Below, piece after piece: positions 52,680-63,886 of a stretch of DNA of 64,000 bases. Location of the stretch: assembly GCF_900099645.1 (NCBI RefSeq), contig NZ_FMTL01000006.1:1-64000 (forward strand). Reading direction: 5' to 3'. The stretch is from Pseudomonas peli (GTDB lineage Bacteria > Pseudomonadota > Gammaproteobacteria > Pseudomonadales > Pseudomonadaceae). The notes beneath the pieces are model-generated. The model made no database searches. It was not told the DNA's origin and saw only the letters and a list, made by a program, of their open reading frames with translations. Numbering within the stretch: position 1 is the first letter of the stretch; the number at the start of each line of letters is the position of its first letter. The translations under genes and the position numbers were made by a program.

Positions 52680-55600
52680 TTACTCGCTGCCGAGATGCAG
52701 GGTAGTGGCGACGCGGCCATTGGCGTCAGCCTGTGCCATGTTGACATCCAGCAGGTAAATACGTTCGTCGGCCAGGCCGCCGCGCTCGACCAGATAGCTC
52801 TTTATTTCTGCAGCTCGCGCCTGTGCCAGCTGACGCTGTAGCAGTTCACTTTGTGCCCAGGATTGCAGCACACCTTCGCGCATCTTCACGCTGCGCTCTT
52901 CGTCGGGCAGTTCGGCCCACTCGGCTGGCGGCTGCTGTTTGAGGCGGGTGCGGTAGATGCCTTCGAGCAGTACGGCTTTGTCGTCCTCATCCACCACCAG
53001 CTCACTGGCTTCGGCAGGTACATCCTCCCCACGGCGTTGCAGCATCTTGTACCAGGTGTTCTGGTATTCGCGCTCCAGGCGCGCAGCAGCCAGTGGTGGG
53101 CCGTCGCTGCTCTGCGCGCTCATGCCTTCGACTTCCAGGCGCAGTGTCGGACGCTCCTTCAGGGCGCTGGCCAGCGTATCCAGCGCTTTCTGCGCGTCGC
53201 CGTCGAGTTCGCTGTCACCGGCATTGAAACGCACGGTGCTGAGGTCAACATCACTGCCGCCGCTGACCAGGCCGCCGATAAATTTGAACGGTGCCTGCGC
53301 GGCGCGCAGCACCAGATTGCGCAGGGTTTGCCAGACGATGGGCATAACGCTGAACTGCGGGCTGTTGAGGTCGCCCTGCACGGGCAGCTGGATGCTGATA
53401 TTGCCGTCGGTGTCTTTGAGCAGGGCAATGGCTAGGCGGATTGGCAGGTCCATGGCGTCTTTGCTGTCGACTTTCTCGCCCAGTTGCAGGTCTTCCAGCA
53501 GCAGTTTGTTCTCGGCGTTGAGCTGGCCTTTCTCGATCTGGTAATGCAGGTCGAGGTTGAGGCGGCCCTTGCGTATGCGGAAACCGGCGAACTTGCCGGA
53601 GTAGGGCGTGAGGGTGGTCAGTTCGACATTCTTGAAGCTGGTGGCGATATCCAGGCTGTTCATCGGGTCGAACGGCGTCAGCTTGCCTTTGATGCTGACG
53701 GGTGCGTACTTATCGACCTTGCCCTTAATATCGACGCTGGCGGTTTTCGGGCTCTGGTTGTCGAGTGTGCCGATCTGGCCGTTGAGTTGCTGAATAGCCG
53801 TGGCGAAGTTAGGCGTCAGACTGAAGTCGGCAAAGTTCGCCGAACCGTCCTTGATGCTGATACCGCCGATGCGCATCGGCAGCGGTTTACTTGCCGCTGC
53901 GGGCTTGGCGTTGGCCTCTGCCGGCTGTGGAATCATCAGATCGCTGATATTGGTGGTCAGGTCTTCATTGATGATAAAGCGCACATAAGGCTGCTGCAGT
54001 TTGACTTGGCCGATCACCAAGCCCTTGCCGTGTTGATAGTCGATTCCTTCCACCAGCACTTGCTGCCATTTGAGGAAGTCGCGGTCCTTTAGCGTGTCGA
54101 GAGTATGCAGCTGGTTGATCTCGGCTTGCCCGCCAATACTGAAGGCCAGCGGTTCCACGCTCTGCAGATCAACCGCCAGGTCGCTACCGAGCTTACCGCT
54201 GCGCAGTTCCAGACGCACGAAGGGGCTCAGGTAGGTCTGCGCCAGGCGCAGGTCGATATCGCGGGTGGCAACCTGCAGCTTGGCCGTGGTCGGGGTCAGT
54301 TGCACCTGGCCGTCGGCCTTGATCTGCCCGGTCTTGTTCACTCCTGTGTCGAGCTTGAGGCCGAAGGGTGAAGTGCCCAGGCTGTCAAAGTCGCTCAGGT
54401 CGAGATTAAGCGGGGCCAGGTCTATTTTGACTTCCGCGCCGCCGGCGCGGTCGGCCAGATGCACCTGATAGTCGCGCAGTTGCACGTCACGCAGGATTAC
54501 CTGCCAGGGTTTGCTGGGCTCTTCCGGCTGGTCGGCAGTGGCGGTTTCCAGGTCAGCGGATTGCTCTGCGGTGGTCGGTTCGCTTGGCTCTTTTGCCGGT
54601 TCGGCTTCCGTGGCTGCGGAGCCTGAGCCACCCTCATTTGGAGCTGGAGCTGGAGCTGGAGCTGGAGCTGGAGCTGGTTTGGCGGGTTGGCCGGCCAGCA
54701 GCTTCTGCCAGTCGAGCTGGCCATCGGCCTCGCGTGCAGCCCAGGTTTCCAGCTTCTGGCTGCGAATCTTGCCGACGATGACCTGCTGCTTAGCCAGGTC
54801 CACGCTGGTTTCGCTCATATCCAGACTTTCCAGGCGCAGCAACGCTTTATCCGCCGGGCTCTTGATGGCAAAGCTGCTGACGCTGAGTTGGGTATTGCTC
54901 AGTAGCAGTTCGGTGCCTTTAGCCAGGTTCAGGCTGTAGTCGCTGCTCAGATTGACGGTGCCGTCCTCCAGGACCAGCGGCACCGCATCGCGCACATAGG
55001 GCCAGATGGCTTTAAGTTTGCCGTCAGTGACTTTCAGACTGCCGCTGGAGCTGATTGGCACCAGACTGATGCGCCCGGTCCAGTCGATCCGCCCGCCGGT
55101 GGGGCCGGTGGCGACCAGGCTCATGTCGGCATTGTCGTCGGGCAGGGTGCTGAGATTGAACAGCTCGAAATTGAGATCGTCGTAGATAAACTCGATGGGC
55201 TCGCTGGGGCGCAGATCCTGGAAATGTACGTTGCCGCCGCTCAGCTTGATCCGCGCGATACGCAGCGGGAACGGCTCGCCGGCCGGTTCTTCGACTGCTG
55301 GTTGCGGGCTGGGCGGCACTTTGAACAGTTGGGTCAGGTTAAGCCGACCGTCCTTGCCGAACAGCACTTCGCTGTGTGGCTTGTCCAACTCGATATCAGC
55401 CAGGTGCAATACGCCGCTCCACAGGCTATCGAGTTGCAGGTTGGCATACAGGCGTTCGAAGGCGATCTGCTGCTGTTCGGCCTCGCCAATCTGCAGGCCC
55501 CAGAGGCTGAGCTCCAGACTGAACGGGTTGAGTTGCAGGCGCTGCAGTGTGGCGGGTACTTCGGCGTAGTGCGCCAACTGCTGGTTGGCGATGCGCAGGC

Positions 55601-55691
55601 CGATACCGGGCAGAATCAGAAAACCCAGCAGGCTGTAGAGTGCAACGGCGATGGCAATGGCGCTGGCAGCGCGCTTTATTCCTTTAAGCAT
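52680..55691 (-). CDS. DUF748 (AsmA-like) large envelope protein
   Basis: The 1003-residue protein has one N-terminal membrane segment (SAIAIAVALYSLLGFLILPG) and a long periplasmic part made of repeated beta-rich AsmA/DUF748 units (for example LELSLWGLQIGEAEQQQIAF and PLPMRIGGISIKDGSANFAD). Such proteins are thought to bridge the membranes and move lipids. A Pro-Ala run near residue 350 is encoded by a hexamer repeat. The C-terminal part (about 865-1003) resembles an OmpA-like arrangement only loosely. The ATG at 55691 (MLKGIKRA) begins the membrane anchor; the longer frame adds no signal. Confidence 0.85.
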   Translation of the reverse strand: MLKGIKRAASAIAIAVALYSLLGFLILPGIGLRIANQQLAHYAEVPATLQRLQLNPFSLELSLWGLQIGEAEQQQIAFERLYANLQLDSLWSGVLHLADIELDKPHSEVLFGKDGRLNLTQLFKVPPSPQPAVEEPAGEPFPLRIARIKLSGGNVHFQDLRPSEPIEFIYDDLNFELFNLSTLPDDNADMSLVATGPTGGRIDWTGRISLVPISSSGSLKVTDGKLKAIWPYVRDAVPLVLEDGTVNLSSDYSLNLAKGTELLLSNTQLSVSSFAIKSPADKALLRLESLDMSETSVDLAKQQVIVGKIRSQKLETWAAREADGQLDWQKLLAGQPAKPAPAPAPAPAPAPNEGGSGSAATEAEPAKEPSEPTTAEQSADLETATADQPEEPSKPWQVILRDVQLRDYQVHLADRAGGAEVKIDLAPLNLDLSDFDSLGTSPFGLKLDTGVNKTGQIKADGQVQLTPTTAKLQVATRDIDLRLAQTYLSPFVRLELRSGKLGSDLAVDLQSVEPLAFSIGGQAEINQLHTLDTLKDRDFLKWQQVLVEGIDYQHGKGLVIGQVKLQQPYVRFIINEDLTTNISDLMIPQPAEANAKPAAASKPLPMRIGGISIKDGSANFADFSLTPNFATAIQQLNGQIGTLDNQSPKTASVDIKGKVDKYAPVSIKGKLTPFDPMNSLDIATSFKNVELTTLTPYSGKFAGFRIRKGRLNLDLHYQIEKGQLNAENKLLLEDLQLGEKVDSKDAMDLPIRLAIALLKDTDGNISIQLPVQGDLNSPQFSVMPIVWQTLRNLVLRAAQAPFKFIGGLVSGGSDVDLSTVRFNAGDSELDGDAQKALDTLASALKERPTLRLEVEGMSAQSSDGPPLAAARLEREYQNTWYKMLQRRGEDVPAEASELVVDEDDKAVLLEGIYRTRLKQQPPAEWAELPDEERSVKMREGVLQSWAQSELLQRQLAQARAAEIKSYLVERGGLADERIYLLDVNMAQADANGRVATTLHLGSE
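54641..54676 (+). repeat. Tandem GAGCTG hexamer repeat, six units
   Basis: Six exact copies of GAGCTG lie inside the DUF748 gene and encode a Pro-Ala repeat on the other strand. Unit changes keep the frame, so copy number could vary without loss of the protein. Confidence 0.9.
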
Positions 55692-55793
55692 AAAAACGTC
55701 ATCTATCCCGACGAGAAGTGCCTTGGAGTATGGCACGCGTGTGCAGTTCCGCAGAGGCTCTGCGCGGGGATTTTCTGCGAACTTGCGCGTGGA

Positions 55794-56810
55794 TCAGAAC
55801 TGCAGGATCAGGGTTTTTAGCGGTGGCTGGCCATCTTGTGAGGGGAAGTCGCGGGCCGGTGCCAGCACCTGCCAATCGCGCACCGGGCGGCCGAGCTTTT
55901 CCGCGCAGCGCAGCACTTGTTCGCGCCAATCGGTCATGGCGACTTTTGCCAGGTTGTTGCAGCAGATCAGCACACCATCATCGGCGGTGGCGAGAATCGC
56001 TGGCTTGAGCAGGCTCTGGTAATCGCGCAGCAGGTCAACCGTACCGAAAGCGCTCTTTGCCCAGGCGGGTGGATCGAGCAGCACCAGATCAAACTGACGT
56101 TGCTCAAGGCGCGGATAGTGCGGCAACTTCTGCCCGCGCCGCGCATTGATCGGCAGGCCAGCCAGTTGGCGAATCGCCGGGAAGTAGTCTGACTGGACAA
56201 ACTGCATGGGCTGCAGCTGCGGATTGAGTGTGCCATTCTCACGACCGACCGCCAGATTGCCTTCGGCAAAGTCCAGATTGACGACTTCGCTGGCTCCGCC
56301 AGCGGCCGCACTCAAACCGACGCCGCAGGTGTAGGCGAATAGGTTAAGCACCGATTTACCGGCGCTGTGCGCTTTGACCCAGCCGCGGGCATTGCGCAGG
56401 TCGAGAAACAACAGCGGATCTTGCCCAGCATGGCGGCCACGTACGCGGTAGTTGAGGCCCCATTCATGGCCGATCAGGTCTTCCAGTGCAGCCGGTTCGG
56501 CCTGGTAGATCGCATCAGTGCGGTCGATCCGCGAGTTGCCCTGGGAGCGGTCGTTGTAGACCAGTAGCAGTTGTGTGCCGAGGCTGGCCTGGCACTGCTC
56601 GGCCAGTTGTAGCAGTTCGTCGCGACTCAGGCTCTGGTGGAAGCTCTGTACCAGTAATTGCGGGCCGTAACGGTCGACGGTCAGGCCGCCGGCGCCTTCC
56701 TGGCTGCCATGGAACAGGCGATAGCAGTCGGTGCCTTGCTGATGCAGTGCAGTCAGCAGATCTTGACGGTTATGCAGTGCGGCGCGCAGCGCCTGATCGT
56801 GAGAGGGCAT
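55794..56810 (-). CDS. Class I SAM-dependent RNA methyltransferase (RlmI/RlmK-like)
   Basis: The 338-residue product has a PUA-like N-terminal region (RLFHGSQEGAGGLTVDRYGP) and a Rossmann methyltransferase domain. VLNLFAYTCGVGLSAAAGGA (about 175) is the SAM motif I and VLLDPPAWAKS (about 250) is the catalytic DPPxF/W-type motif seen in m5C/m2G rRNA methylases. The target base is not known. I chose the ATG at 56810; a TTG at 56849 would extend into the terminator. Confidence 0.85.
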   Translation of the reverse strand: MPSHDQALRAALHNRQDLLTALHQQGTDCYRLFHGSQEGAGGLTVDRYGPQLLVQSFHQSLSRDELLQLAEQCQASLGTQLLLVYNDRSQGNSRIDRTDAIYQAEPAALEDLIGHEWGLNYRVRGRHAGQDPLLFLDLRNARGWVKAHSAGKSVLNLFAYTCGVGLSAAAGGASEVVNLDFAEGNLAVGRENGTLNPQLQPMQFVQSDYFPAIRQLAGLPINARRGQKLPHYPRLEQRQFDLVLLDPPAWAKSAFGTVDLLRDYQSLLKPAILATADDGVLICCNNLAKVAMTDWREQVLRCAEKLGRPVRDWQVLAPARDFPSQDGQPPLKTLILQF

Positions 56811-56850
56811 GCGCGGCGACTCGAAAAAGGAGGGCGCGCAGTTTACCAAG

Positions 56851-56890
56851 AAAAACGCCGGCTCCCGTTAGTTCGGGGCGCCGGCGTTTT
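56851..56890. terminator. Terminator between the methyltransferase gene and the thiolase gene
   Basis: AAAAACGCCGGC pairs with GCCGGCGTTTT around a 16-base loop; on the minus strand it ends the thiolase transcript. Confidence 0.85.
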
Positions 56891-56914
56891 CGTCACGATA
56901 GCTGAGCGGTGTTA

Positions 56915-58096
56915 TCAGGCCCGTTCGATCGCCAGTGCCACGCCTTGACCGCCGCCGATGCACAGAGTGGCGAGGCCTTTTTTGGCGTCGCGTTTGATCA
57001 TCTCGTGCAGCAGGGTCACTAGCACGCGGCAGCCGGAACCGCCGATCGGGTGGCCTAGGGCGATGGCGCCGCCGTTGACGTTGACTTTACTCGCGTCCCA
57101 ATTCAGCTCTTTGCCCACTGCCAAGGCCTGCGCGGCGAAGGCTTCATTGGCTTCGATCAGGTCCAGGTCGGCCAGCTGCCAGCCGGCCTTGGCCAGGCAA
57201 CGCTGGGTGGCACTGACCGGGCCGATGCCCATGATCGCCGGGTCGACGCCGGCGTTGGCGTAGCTGGCGATTTTCGCCAGTACCGGCAGGCCGAGGGCCT
57301 GGGCTTTGGCGGCGCTCATCAGCAGTACGGCGGAGGCGCCGTCGTTAAGGCTGGAGGCGTTGCCGGCGGTGACGCTGCCGTCCTTCTTGAACGCTGGCTT
57401 CAGCTTACCCAAGGATTCTGCTGTGGTGCCGGCGCGCGGCTGCTCGTCAGTGGCGAAGGCCAGTGGCTCGCCTTTGCGCTGGGGAATCATGATTGGGGTT
57501 ATTTCATCGATAAAACGCCCGGCTTCGATGGCTGCTACGGCTTTTTGCTGCGAGGCGGCGGCAAAGGCGTCCTGGGCTTCGCGGCTGATGTCGTATTTCT
57601 CCACCAGATTCTCAGCGGTGATGCCCATGTGGTAGTCGTTGAAGGCGTCCCACAGACCGTCGGTGATCATGGTGTCGACCAGTTTGGCGTGACCCATGCG
57701 CAGGCCGGTGCGTGCGCCGGGCATTACATAAGGCGCCAGGCTCATGTTCTCCATACCGCCGGCGATGATCACTTCGGCATCGCCGCAGCGGATCGCCTGG
57801 GCACCGAGGTGCAGAGCTTTCAGGCCCGAGCCGCAGACCTTGTTCAGGGTCAGCGCTGGTACGGCGTGCGGCAGGCCGGCGAGTATTACTGCCTGACGCG
57901 CCGGGTTCTGCCCGCTGCCTGCGGTAAGTACCTGACCGAGGATCACTTCGTCGACCTGCGCGCCGTCCAGGCCGGTTTGTTCCAGCAGGCGGCGGATTAC
58001 CGCGGCGCCTAGTTCAGGGGCTGGGATATTCGCCAGTGAACCCTGGAAGCTGCCGATGGCGGTGCGGGTGGCGGCAACGATGACAACGTCTTGCAT
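56915..58096 (-). CDS. Acetyl-CoA acetyltransferase (thiolase)
   Basis: The 393-residue enzyme condenses or cleaves acetoacetyl-CoA. The nucleophile Cys is in NKVCGSGLKALHLGA (about residue 89). NEAFAAQALAV, the catalytic His in GGAIALGHPIGGSG (about 349) and the second Cys in ATLCIGGGQGVALA (about 379) complete the site. The size and sequence fit biosynthetic or AtoB/PhaA-type thiolases. No pha or ato genes adjoin it, so the pathway is open. Confidence 0.95.
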   Translation of the reverse strand: MQDVVIVAATRTAIGSFQGSLANIPAPELGAAVIRRLLEQTGLDGAQVDEVILGQVLTAGSGQNPARQAVILAGLPHAVPALTLNKVCGSGLKALHLGAQAIRCGDAEVIIAGGMENMSLAPYVMPGARTGLRMGHAKLVDTMITDGLWDAFNDYHMGITAENLVEKYDISREAQDAFAAASQQKAVAAIEAGRFIDEITPIMIPQRKGEPLAFATDEQPRAGTTAESLGKLKPAFKKDGSVTAGNASSLNDGASAVLLMSAAKAQALGLPVLAKIASYANAGVDPAIMGIGPVSATQRCLAKAGWQLADLDLIEANEAFAAQALAVGKELNWDASKVNVNGGAIALGHPIGGSGCRVLVTLLHEMIKRDAKKGLATLCIGGGQGVALAIERA

Positions 58097-58191
58097 AACG
58101 CGATCCTCACAAGTGACAGGCGCGGCGGGCCGCGAAAGGCCGCTATGGTGGCACAGCGGCTTTGTTTACGGCCAGCGCGCGAACCGGCCGG

Positions 58192-59067
58192 TCAGCGTGG
58201 CGGCAGGTTCAGGCGTTTGCGCGCACGGTGGATGGCGCCGCCGCGTACCGCCCAGCGCAGCACGGGGGCCAGGCTGTGTACGCCAGTGTGGATCATCCGG
58301 CTACGCGCCGGGCTGATCTGCTGGCCGAGCATCTGTTGCGCCCAATCTGGCAGCAGGTCGATGCCAGCCTGCATCAGCAGCTTGGCCGCCGGGGCCGCGA
58401 GGGCGCTGGGTGCCGGGGCGTTGAGCAGGATGTGCAAGATTTCCAGCGAGCGTTCATCACAGAGCAGCTCGGGGCGCACAGCTGCCAGGTAGGCGGCGAC
58501 CTCGGAGCGCGAGCGCGGCACCTGGATGGCGCCCAGACGCTCTGCGATCAGGGCGATTTCCGCGTAGTAGCGGTCCTGATCGGCTTCGCTCAGTTGTGGG
58601 TTGCGGTAACGCAGGTGTGCTTGGAGAAAACTGTACACCTCGGCCACATGCACCCAGGTCAGCAGCGCCGGATCACTGGCGGCATAGGTGCGGCCATCCG
58701 GGGCGGTGCCTGTGACTTTGAGGTGAATGGTCTTGACCTTGTCGATCAGCCAGTCGGCATCGGCGCGCGAGCCGTAGGTGGTGCCAGATATAAACTGGCC
58801 GGTGCGACGCAGGCGGCCGAGTAGGTCCTGACGAAAATTTGAGTGATCCCACACCCCGGCTAATGCCAGTGGATGCAGAGCTTGCAAGAGCAGGGCGCTG
58901 ATCCCGCCGATCAGCATGCTGGTGAAGTCGCCATGCACCTGCCAACTCACCGAGTCGGGGCCGAACAGACCGGGGTCGTCCTGGGGCTTTTCGAAGTCGA
59001 TTTGCCCCAAGGCGATACCGCTGAGACTAAGGACTTGGCTTTCGATACGGCGGCGAAGAAATTCCAT
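58192..59067 (-). CDS. MpaB-family (DUF2236) putative oxygenase
   Basis: The 291-residue product contains the DUF2236 pattern: GPDSVSWQVHGDFTSMLIGG, then ALLLQALHPLALAGVWDHSN, then RTGQFISGTTYGSRADAD and LLTWVHVAEVYSFLQAHLRY. The His residues in HP and WVHV are probable haem or metal ligands, as in MpaB and latex-clearing relatives. I start at the ATG at 59067 (MEFLRRR) because upstream codons would come from the palindromic repeat at 59091. The substrate is unknown. Confidence 0.83.
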   Translation of the reverse strand: MEFLRRRIESQVLSLSGIALGQIDFEKPQDDPGLFGPDSVSWQVHGDFTSMLIGGISALLLQALHPLALAGVWDHSNFRQDLLGRLRRTGQFISGTTYGSRADADWLIDKVKTIHLKVTGTAPDGRTYAASDPALLTWVHVAEVYSFLQAHLRYRNPQLSEADQDRYYAEIALIAERLGAIQVPRSRSEVAAYLAAVRPELLCDERSLEILHILLNAPAPSALAAPAAKLLMQAGIDLLPDWAQQMLGQQISPARSRMIHTGVHSLAPVLRWAVRGGAIHRARKRLNLPPR

Positions 59068-59090
59068 GGAATGGTGGGTTCGTTTGCTGG

Positions 59091-59209
59091 TGTAGGGTGG
59101 ATCGCGCTTCATCGATCCATCGGTTGGCGATCCGCCCGATGGCGCTCCGCCGCGCGGGGCCTTTGGTGGATGAACAGAGCGTCAGCTAGGCGCCTCGATC
59201 CACCCTACA
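59091..59209. repeat. Short element with 14-bp terminal inverted repeats
   Basis: TGTAGGGTGGATCG at 59091-59104 is the exact complement of CGATCCACCCTACA at 59196-59209, bounding 119 bases with inner palindromes. It sits between the MpaB-like gene and acs. Related GTAGGGTG palindromes occur at 15935 and 61194, suggesting a dispersed, possibly non-autonomous mobile repeat. Confidence 0.7.
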
Positions 59210-59222
59210 TCCTAGCGTGCGG

Positions 59223-61160
<1,938 letters not shown>

Positions 61161-61193
61161 GGCGGGTCCTTATTGTTGTGTTCCGCGATGTTC

Positions 61194-61222
61194 GTAGGGT
61201 GAACCAAGCGGGTGCTTGGTTC
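61194..61222. repeat. GTAGGGTG palindrome between acs and pgi
   Basis: GTAGGGTGAACCAAGC faces GCTTGGTTCA across a 4-base loop. It starts with the same GTAGGGTG word as the elements at 15935 and 59091. Confidence 0.6.
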
Positions 61223-61253
61223 AAGTGCTGGCCTTGTGCTCGGTCGCTGTGGA

Positions 61254-62918
61254 TCAGCCGCGATGCCGTTCGCGGAAGTGCTGGATCAAGCCTTGTGTAG
61301 AGGCGTCACTGGCGGGCTCGTCGAGTTGGCCGGTGAGACGCTGATAAACGCCCTGGCCAAGGTCCTTGCCCAGTTCGACGCCCCACTGATCAAAGGCGTT
61401 AATGCCCCAGATGGCGCTCTGTACGAACACCTTGTGCTCGTAAAGCGCTACCAGTGCGCCGAGGTTGAATGGGTCGACGCGGTTGAGCGCGAGGATATTG
61501 CTCGGGCGGTTACCGGGGATCACCTTGTGCGGTGCCAGACGTTGCACTTCGGCCTCGTCCAGACCCTTGGCGCGCAGCTCGGCTTCAGCTTCCTCGCGGG
61601 TCTTGCCGTGCATCAAGGCTTGGCTCTGTGACAGGCAGTTGGCAAACAGCCACTGGTGATGGTCAGCCAGCGGGCTGAAGCTATTAACCGGGACGATAAA
61701 GTCTGCTGGGATCAGCTCGGTACCCTGGTGCAGCAACTGGTGATACGCGTGTTGGCCGTTACAGCCCACGCCGCCCCAGATCACGGGGCCGGTGCTGAAG
61801 TCCACGGGGCTGCCGTCCTGGCGCACGCTTTTGCCGTTGGATTCCATGTCCAACTGCTGCAGGTGTTTGGTGAAGTTACGTAGGTAGTGGTCGTAGGGCA
61901 GGATCGCCTGGCTTTTCGCACCCCAGAAGTTGCCGTACCAGATCCCCAGCAGGGCCATCAGGACGGGCATGTTTTCCGCCAGCGGCGCTTGGGTGAAATG
62001 CTGGTCCATGGCGTAGGCGCCGGCCAGCAGTTCTTTGAAGTTGGAGATGCCGATGGCCAGGGCAATCGGCAGGCCGATGGCCGACCACAGTGAGTAACGC
62101 CCGCCGACCCAGTCCCACATCGGGAAGATATTTTCCGCCTTGATACCGAATTCGATCGCAGCCTTCTGGTTGCTGGTCACCGCAATAAAGTGCTTGTGCA
62201 GCTCGGCTTCCGGGCCGCCCAGGGCCAGGTACCAGTCGCGTGCGGCCAGGGCGTTCTTCAGGGTTTCCAACGTACCGAAGGATTTGGACGACACAATAAA
62301 CAGCGTGGTCTGTGGGTTCAGGCGCGCCGTCAGTTCACGGAACTCGCTGCCGTCGATATTCGCCAGGTAATGACAGCGCACGCCGCGCTGGGTAAAGGGC
62401 CGCAGTGCTTCGGACACCAACTGAGGGCCGAGGAATGAACCGCCAATACCAATGTTTACCACTTCGGTGATCGGTTTGTCGCTGTAGCCGCGCCACAGGC
62501 CGCTGTGCACGCGGCTGACCAATTCGGTCATCTGATGGAGTACGCGGTGCACTTGCGGAATCAGGTCGACGCCGTCGAGTTTCAGGGTGCGGCCAATCGG
62601 GCTGCGCAGGGCTGTATGCAGTGCTGCACGCCCTTCAGATGCATTGACCTTATCGCCGCTGAACAGGGCGTGAATGGACTCCGGCAGCTGGGCTTGTTCA
62701 GCTAGCTGCACCAACAGTCCCAGGGTTTTTTCGTCGATCAGGTTCTTTGAGTAGTCCAGCAGCAGGCCGCTGCTGCTCAGGGAAAAACGGGTAAAACGTT
62801 GCGGGTCACGGGCAAAGGCCTCGCGCATGCTGAAGTCGTTCATCTGCCCGCGCTGCTCGCGCAGCGCCTGCCAGGCGGGCAGGCTGGTGACGTCATGCGT
62901 TTGCTGGAAATAGGCCAT
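61254..62918 (-). CDS. pgi: Glucose-6-phosphate isomerase Pgi
   Basis: The 554-residue enzyme interconverts glucose- and fructose-6-phosphate. Signatures are VVNIGIGGSFLGPQLVSEAL, the FIVSSKSFGTLETLKNA segment, GGRYSLWSAIGLPIALAIG and the C-terminal NPFNLGALVALYEHKVFVQ-type segment (here DPFNLGALVALYEHKVFVQS). Start at the ATG at 62918 (MAYFQQTHDV), with AAGGAA about 10 bases upstream. Confidence 0.97.
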   Translation of the reverse strand: MAYFQQTHDVTSLPAWQALREQRGQMNDFSMREAFARDPQRFTRFSLSSSGLLLDYSKNLIDEKTLGLLVQLAEQAQLPESIHALFSGDKVNASEGRAALHTALRSPIGRTLKLDGVDLIPQVHRVLHQMTELVSRVHSGLWRGYSDKPITEVVNIGIGGSFLGPQLVSEALRPFTQRGVRCHYLANIDGSEFRELTARLNPQTTLFIVSSKSFGTLETLKNALAARDWYLALGGPEAELHKHFIAVTSNQKAAIEFGIKAENIFPMWDWVGGRYSLWSAIGLPIALAIGISNFKELLAGAYAMDQHFTQAPLAENMPVLMALLGIWYGNFWGAKSQAILPYDHYLRNFTKHLQQLDMESNGKSVRQDGSPVDFSTGPVIWGGVGCNGQHAYHQLLHQGTELIPADFIVPVNSFSPLADHHQWLFANCLSQSQALMHGKTREEAEAELRAKGLDEAEVQRLAPHKVIPGNRPSNILALNRVDPFNLGALVALYEHKVFVQSAIWGINAFDQWGVELGKDLGQGVYQRLTGQLDEPASDASTQGLIQHFRERHRG

Positions 62919-62956
62919 TGGTGCGTGTTCCTTGTTTTGGGTGCGGCGAATCATGC

Positions 62957-62980
62957 AAAAAAGCCCGGAGTTATCCGGGC
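62957..62980 (-). terminator. Terminator after panC
   Basis: On the minus strand, GCCCGGATAACTCCGGGC is followed by a T tract; it lies between panC and pgi. Confidence 0.88.
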
Positions 62981-63025
62981 CTTGAGTGTAACTGGCGGGC
63001 GTGGGGCCAGCATCTACGCCGTGGA

Positions 63026-63886
63026 TCAGCCTGGAGTATCGAGGTCGAACGCCAGGTTGTCGATCAACCGGGTGCTGCCAATAAACGCTGCCAGCAGTAT
63101 GACCAAGCGGCGATCATCTGAGGTGGCCGGACGTAGGCTGTTGGCTTCGCGTACTTCCAGATAATCCGGGCTAAAGCCTGCGGCGCTGTGCTGCTGCTGT
63201 GCGACGGCGACCAGTTTGGCGTAATCACGCTCACCGGCGCGAATCGCTGTGGCCATCTCTTGCAGGGTACGGTACAGCACCGGCGCAACTTCACGCTGTG
63301 CCGTATTCAGGTAACCGTTGCGCGATGACAGCGCCAGGCCATCGTCGGCCCGCACCGTCGGCTCGCCGATAATCTGGATCGGCATATTGAGGTCACGCAC
63401 CAGGGTGCGGATCACCGCCAGTTGCTGGAAATCCTTCTGGCCAAAAATCGCCAGATCAGGCTGCACCATATTGAACAACTTGCTGACGACGGTCGCAACG
63501 CCTTCGAAGTGACCAGGGCGGCTGGCGCCGCAGAGGCCTTCAGACACGCCCGGTACGCTGACGCGGGTCTGGCCATCCATACCGTGCGGGTACATTTCCT
63601 CGACATCCGGGGTGAACAGCAGATGGCAGCCGGCTTCGACTAGCTTTTCCTGATCGGCGAGCAGGGTGCGCGGGTATTTGTCGAGGTCTTCGCTGGGGCC
63701 GAACTGCAAGGGATTGACGAAGATGCTGGCGACCACGAAATCGGCACGCTGAGCGGCTTTCTCCACCAATGCGGCGTGACCGGCATGCAGGTTGCCCATG
63801 GTCGGGACGAAGGCGATCTGTTTGCCTTCGGCACGGGCCTGGGCGACAGCGGCGCGCAACTCGCGCACACTTTTAACTGTGTTCAT
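63026..63886 (-). CDS. panC: Pantothenate synthetase PanC
   Basis: The 286-residue enzyme joins pantoate and beta-alanine. VPTMGNLHAGHAALVEKA (about 27-44) holds the HxGH nucleotide motif, FVASIFVNPLQFGPSEDLDK binds pantoate, FGQKDFQQLAVIRTLV is the second signature and SSRNGYL the KMSKS-like loop. Its ATG overlaps the panB stop (ATGA). A terminator follows, so panD is not next to it. Confidence 0.97.
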   Translation of the reverse strand: MNTVKSVRELRAAVAQARAEGKQIAFVPTMGNLHAGHAALVEKAAQRADFVVASIFVNPLQFGPSEDLDKYPRTLLADQEKLVEAGCHLLFTPDVEEMYPHGMDGQTRVSVPGVSEGLCGASRPGHFEGVATVVSKLFNMVQPDLAIFGQKDFQQLAVIRTLVRDLNMPIQIIGEPTVRADDGLALSSRNGYLNTAQREVAPVLYRTLQEMATAIRAGERDYAKLVAVAQQQHSAAGFSPDYLEVREANSLRPATSDDRRLVILLAAFIGSTRLIDNLAFDLDTPG

